NCBI GenBank assembly: GCA_947374485.1
Contig: CANCCF010000213.1
Coordinates: 1 to 6,804, forward strand
DNA: 6,804 nucleotides
Direction: 5' to 3'
Source of the DNA: Comamonadaceae bacterium
GTDB lineage: Bacteria > Pseudomonadota > Gammaproteobacteria > Burkholderiales > Burkholderiaceae_C
Shown: positions 1 to 5,266 of the stretch, piece by piece
Layout: the number at the start of each line of letters is the position of its first letter
Numbering within the stretch: the first letter of the stretch is position 1
Translations under genes and position numbers: made by a program
Notes under the pieces: generated by a model
The model's input: only the letters and a program-made list of their open reading frames with translations
Told to the model about the DNA's origin: nothing
The model's database searches: none

Positions 1-542
1 TGTTGCACTGCCTGCAGACCGACAGCCCGGACGACACGCCACTGGAAATTGCCGCCCTGGGCCGCAACCAGCACCGCGCCGCCGAGCGCGGCCGCGAACC
101 CGGCCTGGAGCTGGAAAAAGGGCAGGGCACACAGACCCTCACCGGCTGGGGCCTGGAGATCGTGCAGCAGCTCAAACCCATCGCCGCACAGCTCGATGCG
201 GTGCACGCCAGCAGCGACTATTCCGCCGCCGTGGCTGCTGCCGAACACGCCCTGCTCCACCCCGACACCACGCCCTCGGCACGCGTGCTCAAGGCCGTGC
301 AGGAGGAGTTTGACGGCTCCTTCGTGGCCTTTGTGCGGGCGCAGTCCGTCAAGACCCGCCAGGCCATGCTCGACCTGCCGATGACGGACGCCGACGCGGC
401 GCACTGGGCGCAGTTGAGCGCGCAGTCGCTGCAGGACCAGGCGGCGATCGAGGCGGCCGACACCATGCCCTTCGACGTCTACCTGCAGGAATACCTCTCG
501 CCCAAACGCCTGCTGGCCCGCCCGGTTGGGGTTGCCGCATGA
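1..542 (+). CDS. gshA: Glutamate-cysteine ligase, C-terminal part (5' end outside window)
   Basis: This is the 3' end of a gene that enters from the left edge; the frame is open from the first full codon (position 3) to the TGA at 540-542. The product catalyses the first, ATP-dependent step of glutathione synthesis, joining glutamate and cysteine in the cytoplasm. The visible 179 residues resemble the C-terminal region of the E. coli GshA-type family: an early LGRNQ segment, a GREPGL motif (compare GRKPGL in E. coli), an LDAVH...Y stretch, a P-x-x-T-P-SARVL motif, and the closing IEAADTMPFDVYL, which parallels MEAADTEPFAVWL. The catalytic ATP-binding part lies upstream and cannot be judged. 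The stop overlaps the next start (ATGA), so ylqF is probably translated from the same mRNA. The TTG at position 3 is an internal codon, not a start. Family assignment is from remembered motifs and is fairly secure. Confidence 0.9.
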   Translation, partial: LHCLQTDSPDDTPLEIAALGRNQHRAAERGREPGLELEKGQGTQTLTGWGLEIVQQLKPIAAQLDAVHASSDYSAAVAAAEHALLHPDTTPSARVLKAVQEEFDGSFVAFVRAQSVKTRQAMLDLPMTDADAAHWAQLSAQSLQDQAAIEAADTMPFDVYLQEYLSPKRLLARPVGVAA

Positions 543-1546
543 GCATCCAGTGGTTCCCCGGCCACATGCACCTGACGCGCAAGGCCATTGGCGAGCGCAT
601 CAAAGAGATTGATGTGGTCATCGAGTTGCTCGACGCGCGCCTGCCCGGCTCGAGTGCCAACCCCATGCTGGCCGAAATCACCAAAGGCAAACCGGCGCTC
701 AAGGTGCTCAACAAGCAGGACCTGGCCGACCCCGCGCGCACGGCCGCCTGGCTGGAACACTTCAATGCGCAACCCGGCGTGCGTGCGCTGCCTCTGGATG
801 CCAGCATGAGCACACCCAGCCGCGCCCTGGTGGCCGCCTGCCATGCGCTGGCGCCCCACCGTGGCGGCATGACCAAGCCCATGCGCGTGCTGATCTGCGG
901 CATCCCCAATGTGGGCAAGTCCACCCTGATCAACACCCTCAAGGGCAAGCGCGCCGCCAAGACCGGCGACGAGGCCGGTGTCACCAAGCTGGAGCAGCGC
1001 ATCACCATCGCCGACGATTTCTATCTGTACGACACGCCGGGCATTCTGTGGCCACGCATCATCGTCGCCAAGAGCGGCTACAACCTGGCCGCCAGCGGCG
1101 CCGTGGGCCGCAACGCCTTTGAGGACGAAGAGGTGGCGCTTGAACTGCTGGACTATGTGCGCCAGCACTATGCCCCGGCGCTGGAGGCGCGCTACAGGAT
1201 TGCCGATGCCGCAGCGCTGTCTGACGAGCAACTGCTGGAGGCTGTGGGCCGCAAGCGCGGCGCCTTGTTGGGTGGCGGGCGGGTGAACCTGAACCACGCG
1301 GCTGAAATCGTCATCCACGACTTCCGCACCTGCGCGCTGGGGCGGCTGACGTTGGAGACACCCACCGAGTTTGCCGAGTGGCTGCAGGTGGGTGAGAAGC
1401 TCGATGCCGAGCGCCAGATCAAGAAAGACGCGATCGAGTTGGCACGCAACATCCGCCTGAAAAAGGTGCCACGCCCACCCAAGGCTGGCAGCCGGGGTGC
1501 GCCCCAACCGGGTGAGCAGGACGGCGAGGATGAGCCCAGCGACTGA
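539..1546 (+). CDS. ylqF: Ribosome biogenesis GTPase YlqF/RbgA
   Basis: The 335-residue product is a circularly permuted GTPase of the YlqF/RbgA family. The best-studied member, Bacillus RbgA, is needed for late maturation of the 50S ribosomal subunit. The N-terminal WFPGHM signature (residues 5-10) is typical. The GTPase motifs appear in permuted order: G4 NKQD at 58-61, a G5-like DAS near 87-89, then the G1 P-loop GIPNVGKST at 121-129, the G2 threonine at about 149, and G3 DTPG at 165-168. The C-terminal half (about 190-310) matches the RNA-binding helical region of the family. A basic, proline- and glycine-rich tail (about 305-335) makes it longer than the roughly 280-residue Bacillus protein. 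The ATG at 539 lies in an ATGA overlap with the gshA stop, which suggests translational coupling. All nucleotide-binding motifs look intact. Confidence 0.95.
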   Translation: MSIQWFPGHMHLTRKAIGERIKEIDVVIELLDARLPGSSANPMLAEITKGKPALKVLNKQDLADPARTAAWLEHFNAQPGVRALPLDASMSTPSRALVAACHALAPHRGGMTKPMRVLICGIPNVGKSTLINTLKGKRAAKTGDEAGVTKLEQRITIADDFYLYDTPGILWPRIIVAKSGYNLAASGAVGRNAFEDEEVALELLDYVRQHYAPALEARYRIADAAALSDEQLLEAVGRKRGALLGGGRVNLNHAAEIVIHDFRTCALGRLTLETPTEFAEWLQVGEKLDAERQIKKDAIELARNIRLKKVPRPPKAGSRGAPQPGEQDGEDEPSD

Positions 1547-1566
1547 GGGCGTGTGAAGGCCTGGCC

Positions 1567-2295
1567 ATGTGCACCAACTACGTAGCCTCCACCCGCCAGG
1601 AACTGGCCGCCAAGCGCCTGGGTGTGCTGGAGCTGCCGCACGAAGACTGGCCGGACGAAATCTATCCGGGCTATGCCGCGCCCATTCTGCTGCGCGGCGA
1701 AGGTGACACCCTGGCGTGCCGCGTGGCGCGCTTTGGCCTGGTGCCGCGCTGGTGCAAAGATGAAGCACAGGCCCGCGATATGGGCCGCAAGACCTACAAC
1801 GCGCGCAGTGAAACGGCCTCTGAAAAACCCAGCTACCGCGGCCCCTGGCAGGCCCGCCAATGGGCGCTGGCGCCCATGCGGCATTTTTATGAACCTTGCT
1901 GGGAAGAAGCCAGCCACAACGGGGGTCGCGCCGTGCGCTGGCACATCGGCCTGACTGAGCAAAGTGACTTTGCCGTGGCCGGTTTGTGGGAGCGCTGGCT
2001 GCACCCGCAGGACGGCACGCTGCTCGACAGTTTTACTTTGCTCACCGTGAACGCCGACGGCCATGCGCTGATGGGGCGCATGCACAAACCCGGTGAAGAA
2101 AAGCGCATGCCGGTGCTGGTGGCCGAAAAGGACTACGCTGGCTGGCTCAACGTCACGCCACAAACGGCCATGCAGTGGATGCAGGCCTGGCCTGCAGAGC
2201 AGATGCGGGGGCAGGCGGCGCCGCGTGCAACAGGCCCCGCTACCGGGCAAACGCCTGTAGTGCCCCTGCCAGGGCAAAACCTGTCCTTGTTCTAG
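1567..2295 (+). CDS. SRAP-family protein (SOS response-associated peptidase, YedK/HMCES-like)
   Basis: The 242-residue product belongs to the SRAP family. Its members form a thiazolidine DNA-protein crosslink at abasic sites in single-stranded DNA through the N-terminal cysteine, shielding the site. Expected active-site residues are present: Cys2 directly after the initiator Met (MCTNY), Asn78 in NARSET (78-83), Glu109 in FYEP (107-110) and His173 in RMHKPGEEKRMP (171-182). They correspond to C2, N75, E105 and H160 of E. coli YedK. The start is fixed by the need for Cys at position 2 and by a GAAGG ribosome-binding site at 1555-1559. Departures from the textbook family are MCTNY for MCGRY, FYEP for YYEW, and extra residues between the catalytic His and RMP. 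The last 30 or so residues are Pro/Gly/Gln-rich and probably disordered. It follows ylqF by 20 bp, and its stop overlaps the convergent hydrolase stop. Confidence 0.93.
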   Translation: MCTNYVASTRQELAAKRLGVLELPHEDWPDEIYPGYAAPILLRGEGDTLACRVARFGLVPRWCKDEAQARDMGRKTYNARSETASEKPSYRGPWQARQWALAPMRHFYEPCWEEASHNGGRAVRWHIGLTEQSDFAVAGLWERWLHPQDGTLLDSFTLLTVNADGHALMGRMHKPGEEKRMPVLVAEKDYAGWLNVTPQTAMQWMQAWPAEQMRGQAAPRATGPATGQTPVVPLPGQNLSLF

Positions 2296-3128
2296 GCTGC
2301 GGGCAGCCAGGCGCGCAGGCAGTCCGCAAAGGCCTGGGGCTGCTCCAGCATCACCCAGTGCCCTGTGGCAAAGGCCTGTACCCGGCTGCCAGGGGTGCTG
2401 TCCAGCTGTGCCAGCCATTGCGGCGAATGGAACATAAAGGGCTTGTGTTCGCCGTAGATGTAGAGCACCGGGCAGGCCGGTTGGACCTTGGCGGCGCGCT
2501 TGAAGCCGCCCTGGAGTCCAAACCAGACCATGGCATAGGGGTAGTTCTGCTTCCAGCTGATATGCACGCCTGAAGCAGGGCACTGCACGCCCCGCGCAAT
2601 CTGCCGCGTGATCCAGGTGGCAAGGCCGGTGCTGATGTGGCGGCCCAGGTACCACGCCAGCGCCAGTGGCAACTGGTAGGCCACCAGCTGCAGCTTGGCC
2701 TTGGCTTGCAGAGCGCGTGCGAAGTGGCTTCTGTTGTGGTCGCCAATGTCCACCGCCACCATGCGGGTGACCTTTTCGGGGTGCTGTGCGGCGAACTCGT
2801 AGCCGAACACGCAGCCCCAGTCGTGCAGCAACAGGGTCACGGCCTTGTCGGGGCTGACCGCTTGCACGATGCGCAGCAGCGCGGCCGTCATGTCGGCCAG
2901 CGCCAGCGGGCGTGCCTTCAGGGCATCGTCAAAGCCGGGCAGGGTGAAGCGCACGCACACAAAGCGGTCCTTCAGGGCCGCCACGGTGCTGTCCCACAGC
3001 CGGTAGCTGTCCGGCCAGCCGTGCAGCATCAGCAGAATTTCTTCGCCACTGCCCTCGGTGTAGACGGTGACGCCGTCGATGACAGTGGTGTGCATGGTGT
3101 GTGCTCGATCGCGGGTGTCCGGGCGCAT
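2292..3128 (-). CDS. Alpha/beta hydrolase with Asp nucleophile (epoxide hydrolase/haloalkane dehalogenase-like)
   Basis: This alpha/beta-fold hydrolase is 278 residues long from the start at 3128. The oxyanion-hole motif HGWPD lies at 36-40. The nucleophile elbow is HDWG at 102-105, so the nucleophile is Asp103 rather than the serine of esterases, as in epoxide hydrolases and haloalkane dehalogenases. The catalytic His is His257 in GHWVMLEQP; an acid near GEHKP (about 226-230) could complete the triad. A helical cap with aromatic residues (YQLPLALAWYLG, 151-162) lies between. The substrate cannot be read from sequence. An alternative ATG at 3095 (starting MHTTVIDG) fits the usual family N-terminus better. 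The 3128 start has a modest AGGCGG-like site upstream; the 3095 start has none that is clear. The gene lies 10 bp after DUF427 and is probably cotranscribed with it. No signal peptide is seen. Confidence 0.88.
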   Translation of the reverse strand: MRPDTRDRAHTMHTTVIDGVTVYTEGSGEEILLMLHGWPDSYRLWDSTVAALKDRFVCVRFTLPGFDDALKARPLALADMTAALLRIVQAVSPDKAVTLLLHDWGCVFGYEFAAQHPEKVTRMVAVDIGDHNRSHFARALQAKAKLQLVAYQLPLALAWYLGRHISTGLATWITRQIARGVQCPASGVHISWKQNYPYAMVWFGLQGGFKRAAKVQPACPVLYIYGEHKPFMFHSPQWLAQLDSTPGSRVQAFATGHWVMLEQPQAFADCLRAWLPAA

Positions 3129-3138
3129 CAGGGGCCGC

Positions 3139-3417
3139 CTATTGCACCTTCACACCCTTCCAAAACGCCACGCGGTCGCGGATGGATTCGGCTTCGGGCT
3201 TGGGGTCTGCGTAGTACCACACCGCATCGGTGTTGAGCTCGCCGTTCACCATCAGGCTGTAGTAGCTGGCCTGGCCTTTCCAGGGGCAACTGGTCTTGTG
3301 GTTGCTGAAGGTGACGAACTCGCGCTTGAGCGAGCTGGCGGGGAAGTAGTGGTTGCCCTCGACGAGCACGGTGTCGTTGCTCTCGGCGATGACGGTGTTG
3401 TTCCAGATGGCTTGCAT
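3139..3417 (-). CDS. DUF427 domain protein
   Basis: This 92-residue protein consists of a single DUF427 (NTP_transf_9) domain. Characteristic pieces are an N-terminal W-x-x-T-V-I-A-E stretch (5-12), the VEGNHYFP segment (19-26), CPWKGQASYY (44-53), WYYADPKPEA (67-76) and VAFW (83-86). The family forms small beta-rich proteins found widely in bacteria and some eukaryotes; I know of no firmly established biochemical role, and the Pfam name should not be read as proof of nucleotidyl transfer. The start at 3417 is supported by an AAGGA ribosome-binding site (3423-3427 on the opposite strand), 5 nt away. It is the first gene of a probable two-gene unit with the downstream hydrolase. Its promoter region is shared, head to head, with the universal stress protein gene. 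Confidence 0.9.
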   Translation of the reverse strand: MQAIWNNTVIAESNDTVLVEGNHYFPASSLKREFVTFSNHKTSCPWKGQASYYSLMVNGELNTDAVWYYADPKPEAESIRDRVAFWKGVKVQ

Positions 3418-3562
3418 GGGCGTCCTTGTTGATGGGGTGAAGGGGATTATCGAAGCAAGGGCGGTGGCACGGGTTTGTGATGGTCATTTGAGCCTTGTCA
3501 AATGCCTTGGGCGCAGGCCAGCGCATCATCGAGCTCCACTACTACAACCCAGCGAGGCTTTT
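3418..3562. promoter_or_regulatory. Divergent promoter region between DUF427 gene and universal stress protein gene
   Basis: This 145-bp gap separates two genes transcribed away from each other, so it must hold both promoters. Toward DUF427 (- strand) a GATAAT hexamer (3446-3451) is a good -10 candidate, giving a start near 3439, but no convincing -35 is visible at 16-18 bp spacing. Toward the stress protein (+ strand) a weaker CATCAT (3524-3529) could be a -10. It lacks a recognisable -35, as expected of an activator-dependent promoter. Its ribosome-binding site is GAGG at 3554-3557. A perfect inverted repeat lies between the two candidates and is listed separately. No small gene is evident. 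Confidence 0.55.
3485..3504. promoter_or_regulatory. Candidate FNR/Anr-type (Crp-Fnr family) operator
   Basis: A perfect inverted repeat, CATTTGA-N6-TCAAATG, contains the core TTGAG-CCTT-GTCAA. The Crp-Fnr family consensus for oxygen- or nitric-oxide-responsive regulators is TTGAT-N4-ATCAA (FNR/Anr), with TTGAC-type half-sites for some relatives; the TTGA/TCAA halves and their spacing match exactly. The centre (3494.5) lies about 41 bp upstream of the start expected from the CATCAT at 3524-3529, the geometry of a class II activated promoter. Universal stress protein genes are known Anr targets in Pseudomonas. The motif and spacing are read directly; regulator identity is inferred. Confidence 0.55.
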
Positions 3563-4003
3563 ATGTTCAAGCATATTTTGTTGGCTACCGACGGCTCTGC
3601 CGCGTCCGAACACGCGGCCAAACTCGCTGTGGGCCTGGCCCGCATCCACGGCGCCGCACTCACTGCGCTCTATGTGTCCGACCCATACCCTTACCTCGGG
3701 GTAGGCGAGGTCAATCCGATGGGCTACCAGGCCTATTCGGCAGCGGCGCAAAAGCTGGCAGCCCAGGCCCACGCGCAGGTGGAGGCGCTGTGCCAGGCCG
3801 AGAGCCCGCCCATTGCGCTGCAGGCCCGTCTGGTGGAAGACGTGGCCGCTGCCAGTGGCATTGTGGAGAGCGCCAAGGAACTCGGTTGTGACCTGATCGT
3901 GATGGGCTCACATGGCCGCACGGGCATCGTGCGCTTGATGCTGGGCAGCGTGGCCACCAAGGTGGTGGCCGAGTCCAGCATCCCCGTACTCGTGACACGC
4001 TGA
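3563..4003 (+). CDS. Universal stress protein (UspA family)
   Basis: This 146-residue single-domain universal stress protein is cytoplasmic, with no signal peptide or membrane segment. The N-terminus MFKHILLATDGSAASEHA is the classic first strand and helix with the conserved ATDGS. The C-terminal nucleotide-binding signature G-x2-G-x9-G-S is complete: G115, G118, then G128-S129, within MGSHGRTGIVRLMLGS. The closing strand IPVLVTR is typical. The intact motif predicts an ATP-binding (UspFG/MJ0577-like) member rather than a non-binding UspA. The start at 3563 is chosen for the family N-terminus and the GAGG at 3554-3557; the longer open frame upstream has no family similarity. A candidate FNR-type box lies about 68 bp upstream, suggesting induction under oxygen limitation. 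A strong terminator follows at 4074-4120. Confidence 0.95.
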   Translation: MFKHILLATDGSAASEHAAKLAVGLARIHGAALTALYVSDPYPYLGVGEVNPMGYQAYSAAAQKLAAQAHAQVEALCQAESPPIALQARLVEDVAAASGIVESAKELGCDLIVMGSHGRTGIVRLMLGSVATKVVAESSIPVLVTR

Positions 4004-4010
4004 AATAAGA

Positions 4011-4120
4011 GCCCCCACGCTTGTGGCTTCGCCGCTCTGCGAGAACGCTGCGCGGACCGCGCTGCCCCCTCAAGGGGCTAACCCCGCTTGGGGCGGCCCG
4101 GCGCGGGGTTGCCCCTTTTT
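4011..4120. repeat. GC-rich intergenic repeat-like element (Comamonadaceae style)
   Basis: The segment between the stress protein and the disulfide protein opens with GCCCCCACGC and contains several inverted repeats. These are GCGCGG-A-CCGCGC at 4050-4062, GCCCC-N5-GGGGC at 4064-4078, and the larger terminator stem. The landmarks (GCCCCCACGC start, CCCCCTCAAGGGG core, CTTGGGGCGGCCCGGCGCGG end) resemble an interspersed extragenic element that I recall as common between genes in Comamonadaceae genomes. Only one copy is in this window, so repeat status rests on that recollection and is not demonstrated here. Confidence 0.5.
4074..4120 (+). terminator. Intrinsic terminator after the universal stress protein gene
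   Basis: An 8-bp perfect stem AACCCCGC/GCGGGGTT (4080-4087 with 4103-4110) is extended by a 5-bp outer stem GGGGC/GCCCC (4074-4078 with 4111-4115), leaving one bulged T at 4079. It is followed directly by TTTTT (4116-4120). The loop is 15 nt and could fold further. This is a canonical rho-independent terminator on the + strand. The T run overlaps the stop codon of the convergent gene (TAA, 4119-4121). The - strand reading of this stem lacks a following T run. Confidence 0.85.
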
Positions 4121-4721
4121 AAAGCCCTAAAAAGTTCTCCAACGCGGCCGTCTCCATGGCGCCTGTGTTGGTCACCACCTGGCCGGTGCTGGCGTTCCTG
4201 GCCACGATGTAGGGCACCGATTCCACGCCCATGCTGTTGAACAGGTCGGTGTTCTTTTTGATGGCCGCAGCGATGTCATCCGGGATGCTGCTGGAGGCGG
4301 CCGTGCCGCCGCTGCCTTCAAGGATGGAGGCTTCGTGCGCCGTCATGGCTTCCAGCGGGTTGGCAGCACCCAGCAGGGCCGCACCCTGGGGCGCGCTTTT
4401 GGCGTTGATAAAGGCCACCGGCATCCACACAAACTTGAGCTTCTTCTGCAGCGGCAGGGCCTGCTGCCACAGGTGGCCGCAGTGCGGGCACTGCGGGTCA
4501 AACATCACATACACCGTGTTGGCGCTCATCAGCGAGCCCACGCTAAAGCCTCGGCCTTCCTTGGCCAGCAGGGCATAAGAGTCGGCAGGCTTGACGCTGC
4601 CCGCCGCAGGCTTGGGCGAACTGTCTTGCGGGGTGCAGGCGGCGAGGGCGGCTGCGGCAAGGCTCAGGGCAGTGGCCCGCAATACGCTGCGCCGCGAGGG
4701 GATGGAGGCTGTTGGGGTCAT
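4119..4721 (-). CDS. Thioredoxin-fold disulfide protein (DsbG/DsbC/DsbA-like), predicted Tat-exported lipoprotein
   Basis: This 200-residue protein is probably a periplasmic, membrane-anchored thiol-disulfide oxidoreductase. The N-terminus carries SRRSVLR (9-15), close to the twin-arginine consensus, then a hydrophobic stretch ending in a lipobox LAAC with the lipidated Cys at 29. A Ser/Pro/Ala-rich linker follows. The thioredoxin fold begins with VYVMFDPQCPHC, active site CPHC at 78-81, and the cis-proline loop is ESVPYI (Pro170). The FDPQCPHC context and the helical insert (about 110-160) recall the catalytic domain of DsbG/DsbC, but the N-terminal dimerisation domain is missing and the CPHC dipeptide is that of DsbA. 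It could be an oxidase, isomerase or reductase. The ATG at 4721 is preferred over an upstream TTG at 4745 because it gives a normal signal peptide. It lies 27 bp after rcnB. Confidence 0.85.
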   Translation of the reverse strand: MTPTASIPSRRSVLRATALSLAAAALAACTPQDSSPKPAAGSVKPADSYALLAKEGRGFSVGSLMSANTVYVMFDPQCPHCGHLWQQALPLQKKLKFVWMPVAFINAKSAPQGAALLGAANPLEAMTAHEASILEGSGGTAASSSIPDDIAAAIKKNTDLFNSMGVESVPYIVARNASTGQVVTNTGAMETAALENFLGL

Positions 4722-4748
4722 GCCAAAAGTATAGGTCCTGTACAAGGA

Positions 4749-5147
4749 TCAGTGGCTCAGGATGATGTTGGCAATCACGCCGGTGGCAATGGCAATCAGC
4801 ACGTAGTCCGCGCCCACTTGCACCCAGCGGTGGCCAGAGGGCGGGCGGCTCAGGTGGTAGTCGCGGTAGTCCACCTCGTAGACAGGGGCCCGGTACTCGC
4901 GCGGGATGTAGCCGCCGCGGTAGAAGGCGGGGCCACGCGCGTTGTATTCCGGGCGGCGCTCGTTCCAGCGGCCGTCGCGCTGGTCATACCGTTGGTCGTA
5001 GCGCTGGTCCTCCCATTGGCGGCCGTGCTCGCGACCGTGGCGGTAATCGCCATCGCGGCCGTGCTCGCGGCCATCGGCAAAGGACAGGCTGCTGGTCAAT
5101 AGCGCGGCAGCGGCCAGGGCACAGACGGACACAGAAAATTTCTTCAT
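4749..5147 (-). CDS. RcnB-family periplasmic protein
   Basis: This 132-residue exported protein has MKKF followed by a hydrophobic core and a likely signal peptidase I site after SFA (about residue 24). The mature N-terminal half is strongly charged and built of short repeats (GREHGRDG, RHGREHGR, then DQRYDQRYDQRD), rich in His, Arg, Asp and Tyr. The C-terminal half matches the RcnB family: YRDYHLSRPPSGHRWVQVG (94-112), then a hydrophobic stretch DYVLIAIATGVIANIIL (114-130). E. coli RcnB is a periplasmic protein that affects nickel/cobalt homeostasis; family members are numerous and mostly uncharacterised, so a metal role here is a family-based guess. The start at 5147 has a GAAGG ribosome-binding site 5 nt upstream (5153-5157). 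A longer frame back to an ATG at 5267 would hide the signal peptide. No nickel exporter gene is adjacent. Confidence 0.87.
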   Translation of the reverse strand: MKKFSVSVCALAAAALLTSSLSFADGREHGRDGDYRHGREHGRQWEDQRYDQRYDQRDGRWNERRPEYNARGPAFYRGGYIPREYRAPVYEVDYRDYHLSRPPSGHRWVQVGADYVLIAIATGVIANIILSH

Positions 5148-5266
5148 ACGGGCCTTCAAAGTAAGCAAGGCTCTATGGTCGAGCCTGCGGGTGTCGGGTC
5201 TGTGAAGCGGGCCGTTTGAATTGCAAGCAAACGTAGCCCTGCAGGCCCGGCGGTGGGTGTCTTGCA
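5148..5266. other. Intergenic region between rcnB-family gene and DUF938 gene
   Basis: This 119-bp stretch contains the ribosome-binding site of the rcnB-family gene (5153-5157) and must contain either its promoter or a read-through link from the upstream operon. A CATAGA on the - strand (5172-5177) is a poor -10 candidate without a matching -35. A CCTGCAGG palindrome (5239-5246) is present, but no stem with a T run follows the methyltransferase stop, so I see no intrinsic terminator. No small gene is evident. Confidence 0.4.

Noticed and set aside
479..1768. Long open frame on the - strand (429 codons) opposite ylqF
   Set aside because: It is an antisense shadow of a clear GTPase gene in GC-rich DNA; the translation shows no recognisable family and is low-complexity in Ala, Gly, His and Gln.
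2261..2276. TGCCC-N6-GGGCA hairpin near the end of the SRAP gene
   Set aside because: Short stem inside coding sequence, followed by AAAAC rather than T residues, so not a terminator.
1192..2655. Very long open frame on the - strand (487 codons) across the SRAP gene and the hydrolase
   Set aside because: It crosses two well-supported genes in other frames and has no domain-like blocks; absence of stops follows from GC-rich codon bias.
2637..3236. Open + strand frames opposite the hydrolase and DUF427 genes
   Set aside because: They are shadows of two genes with clear family motifs on the other strand.
3353..3562. N-terminal extension of the universal stress protein
   Set aside because: The frame is open upstream, but family similarity begins exactly at MFKHILLATDGS, preceded by a ribosome-binding site; the extension overlaps DUF427 and the promoter region.
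5021..5069. Direct DNA repeat GGCCGTGCTCGCG at 5021-5033 and 5057-5069
   Set aside because: It encodes the repeated GREHGR of the RcnB-family protein; two copies in coding sequence do not make a CRISPR or mobile repeat.
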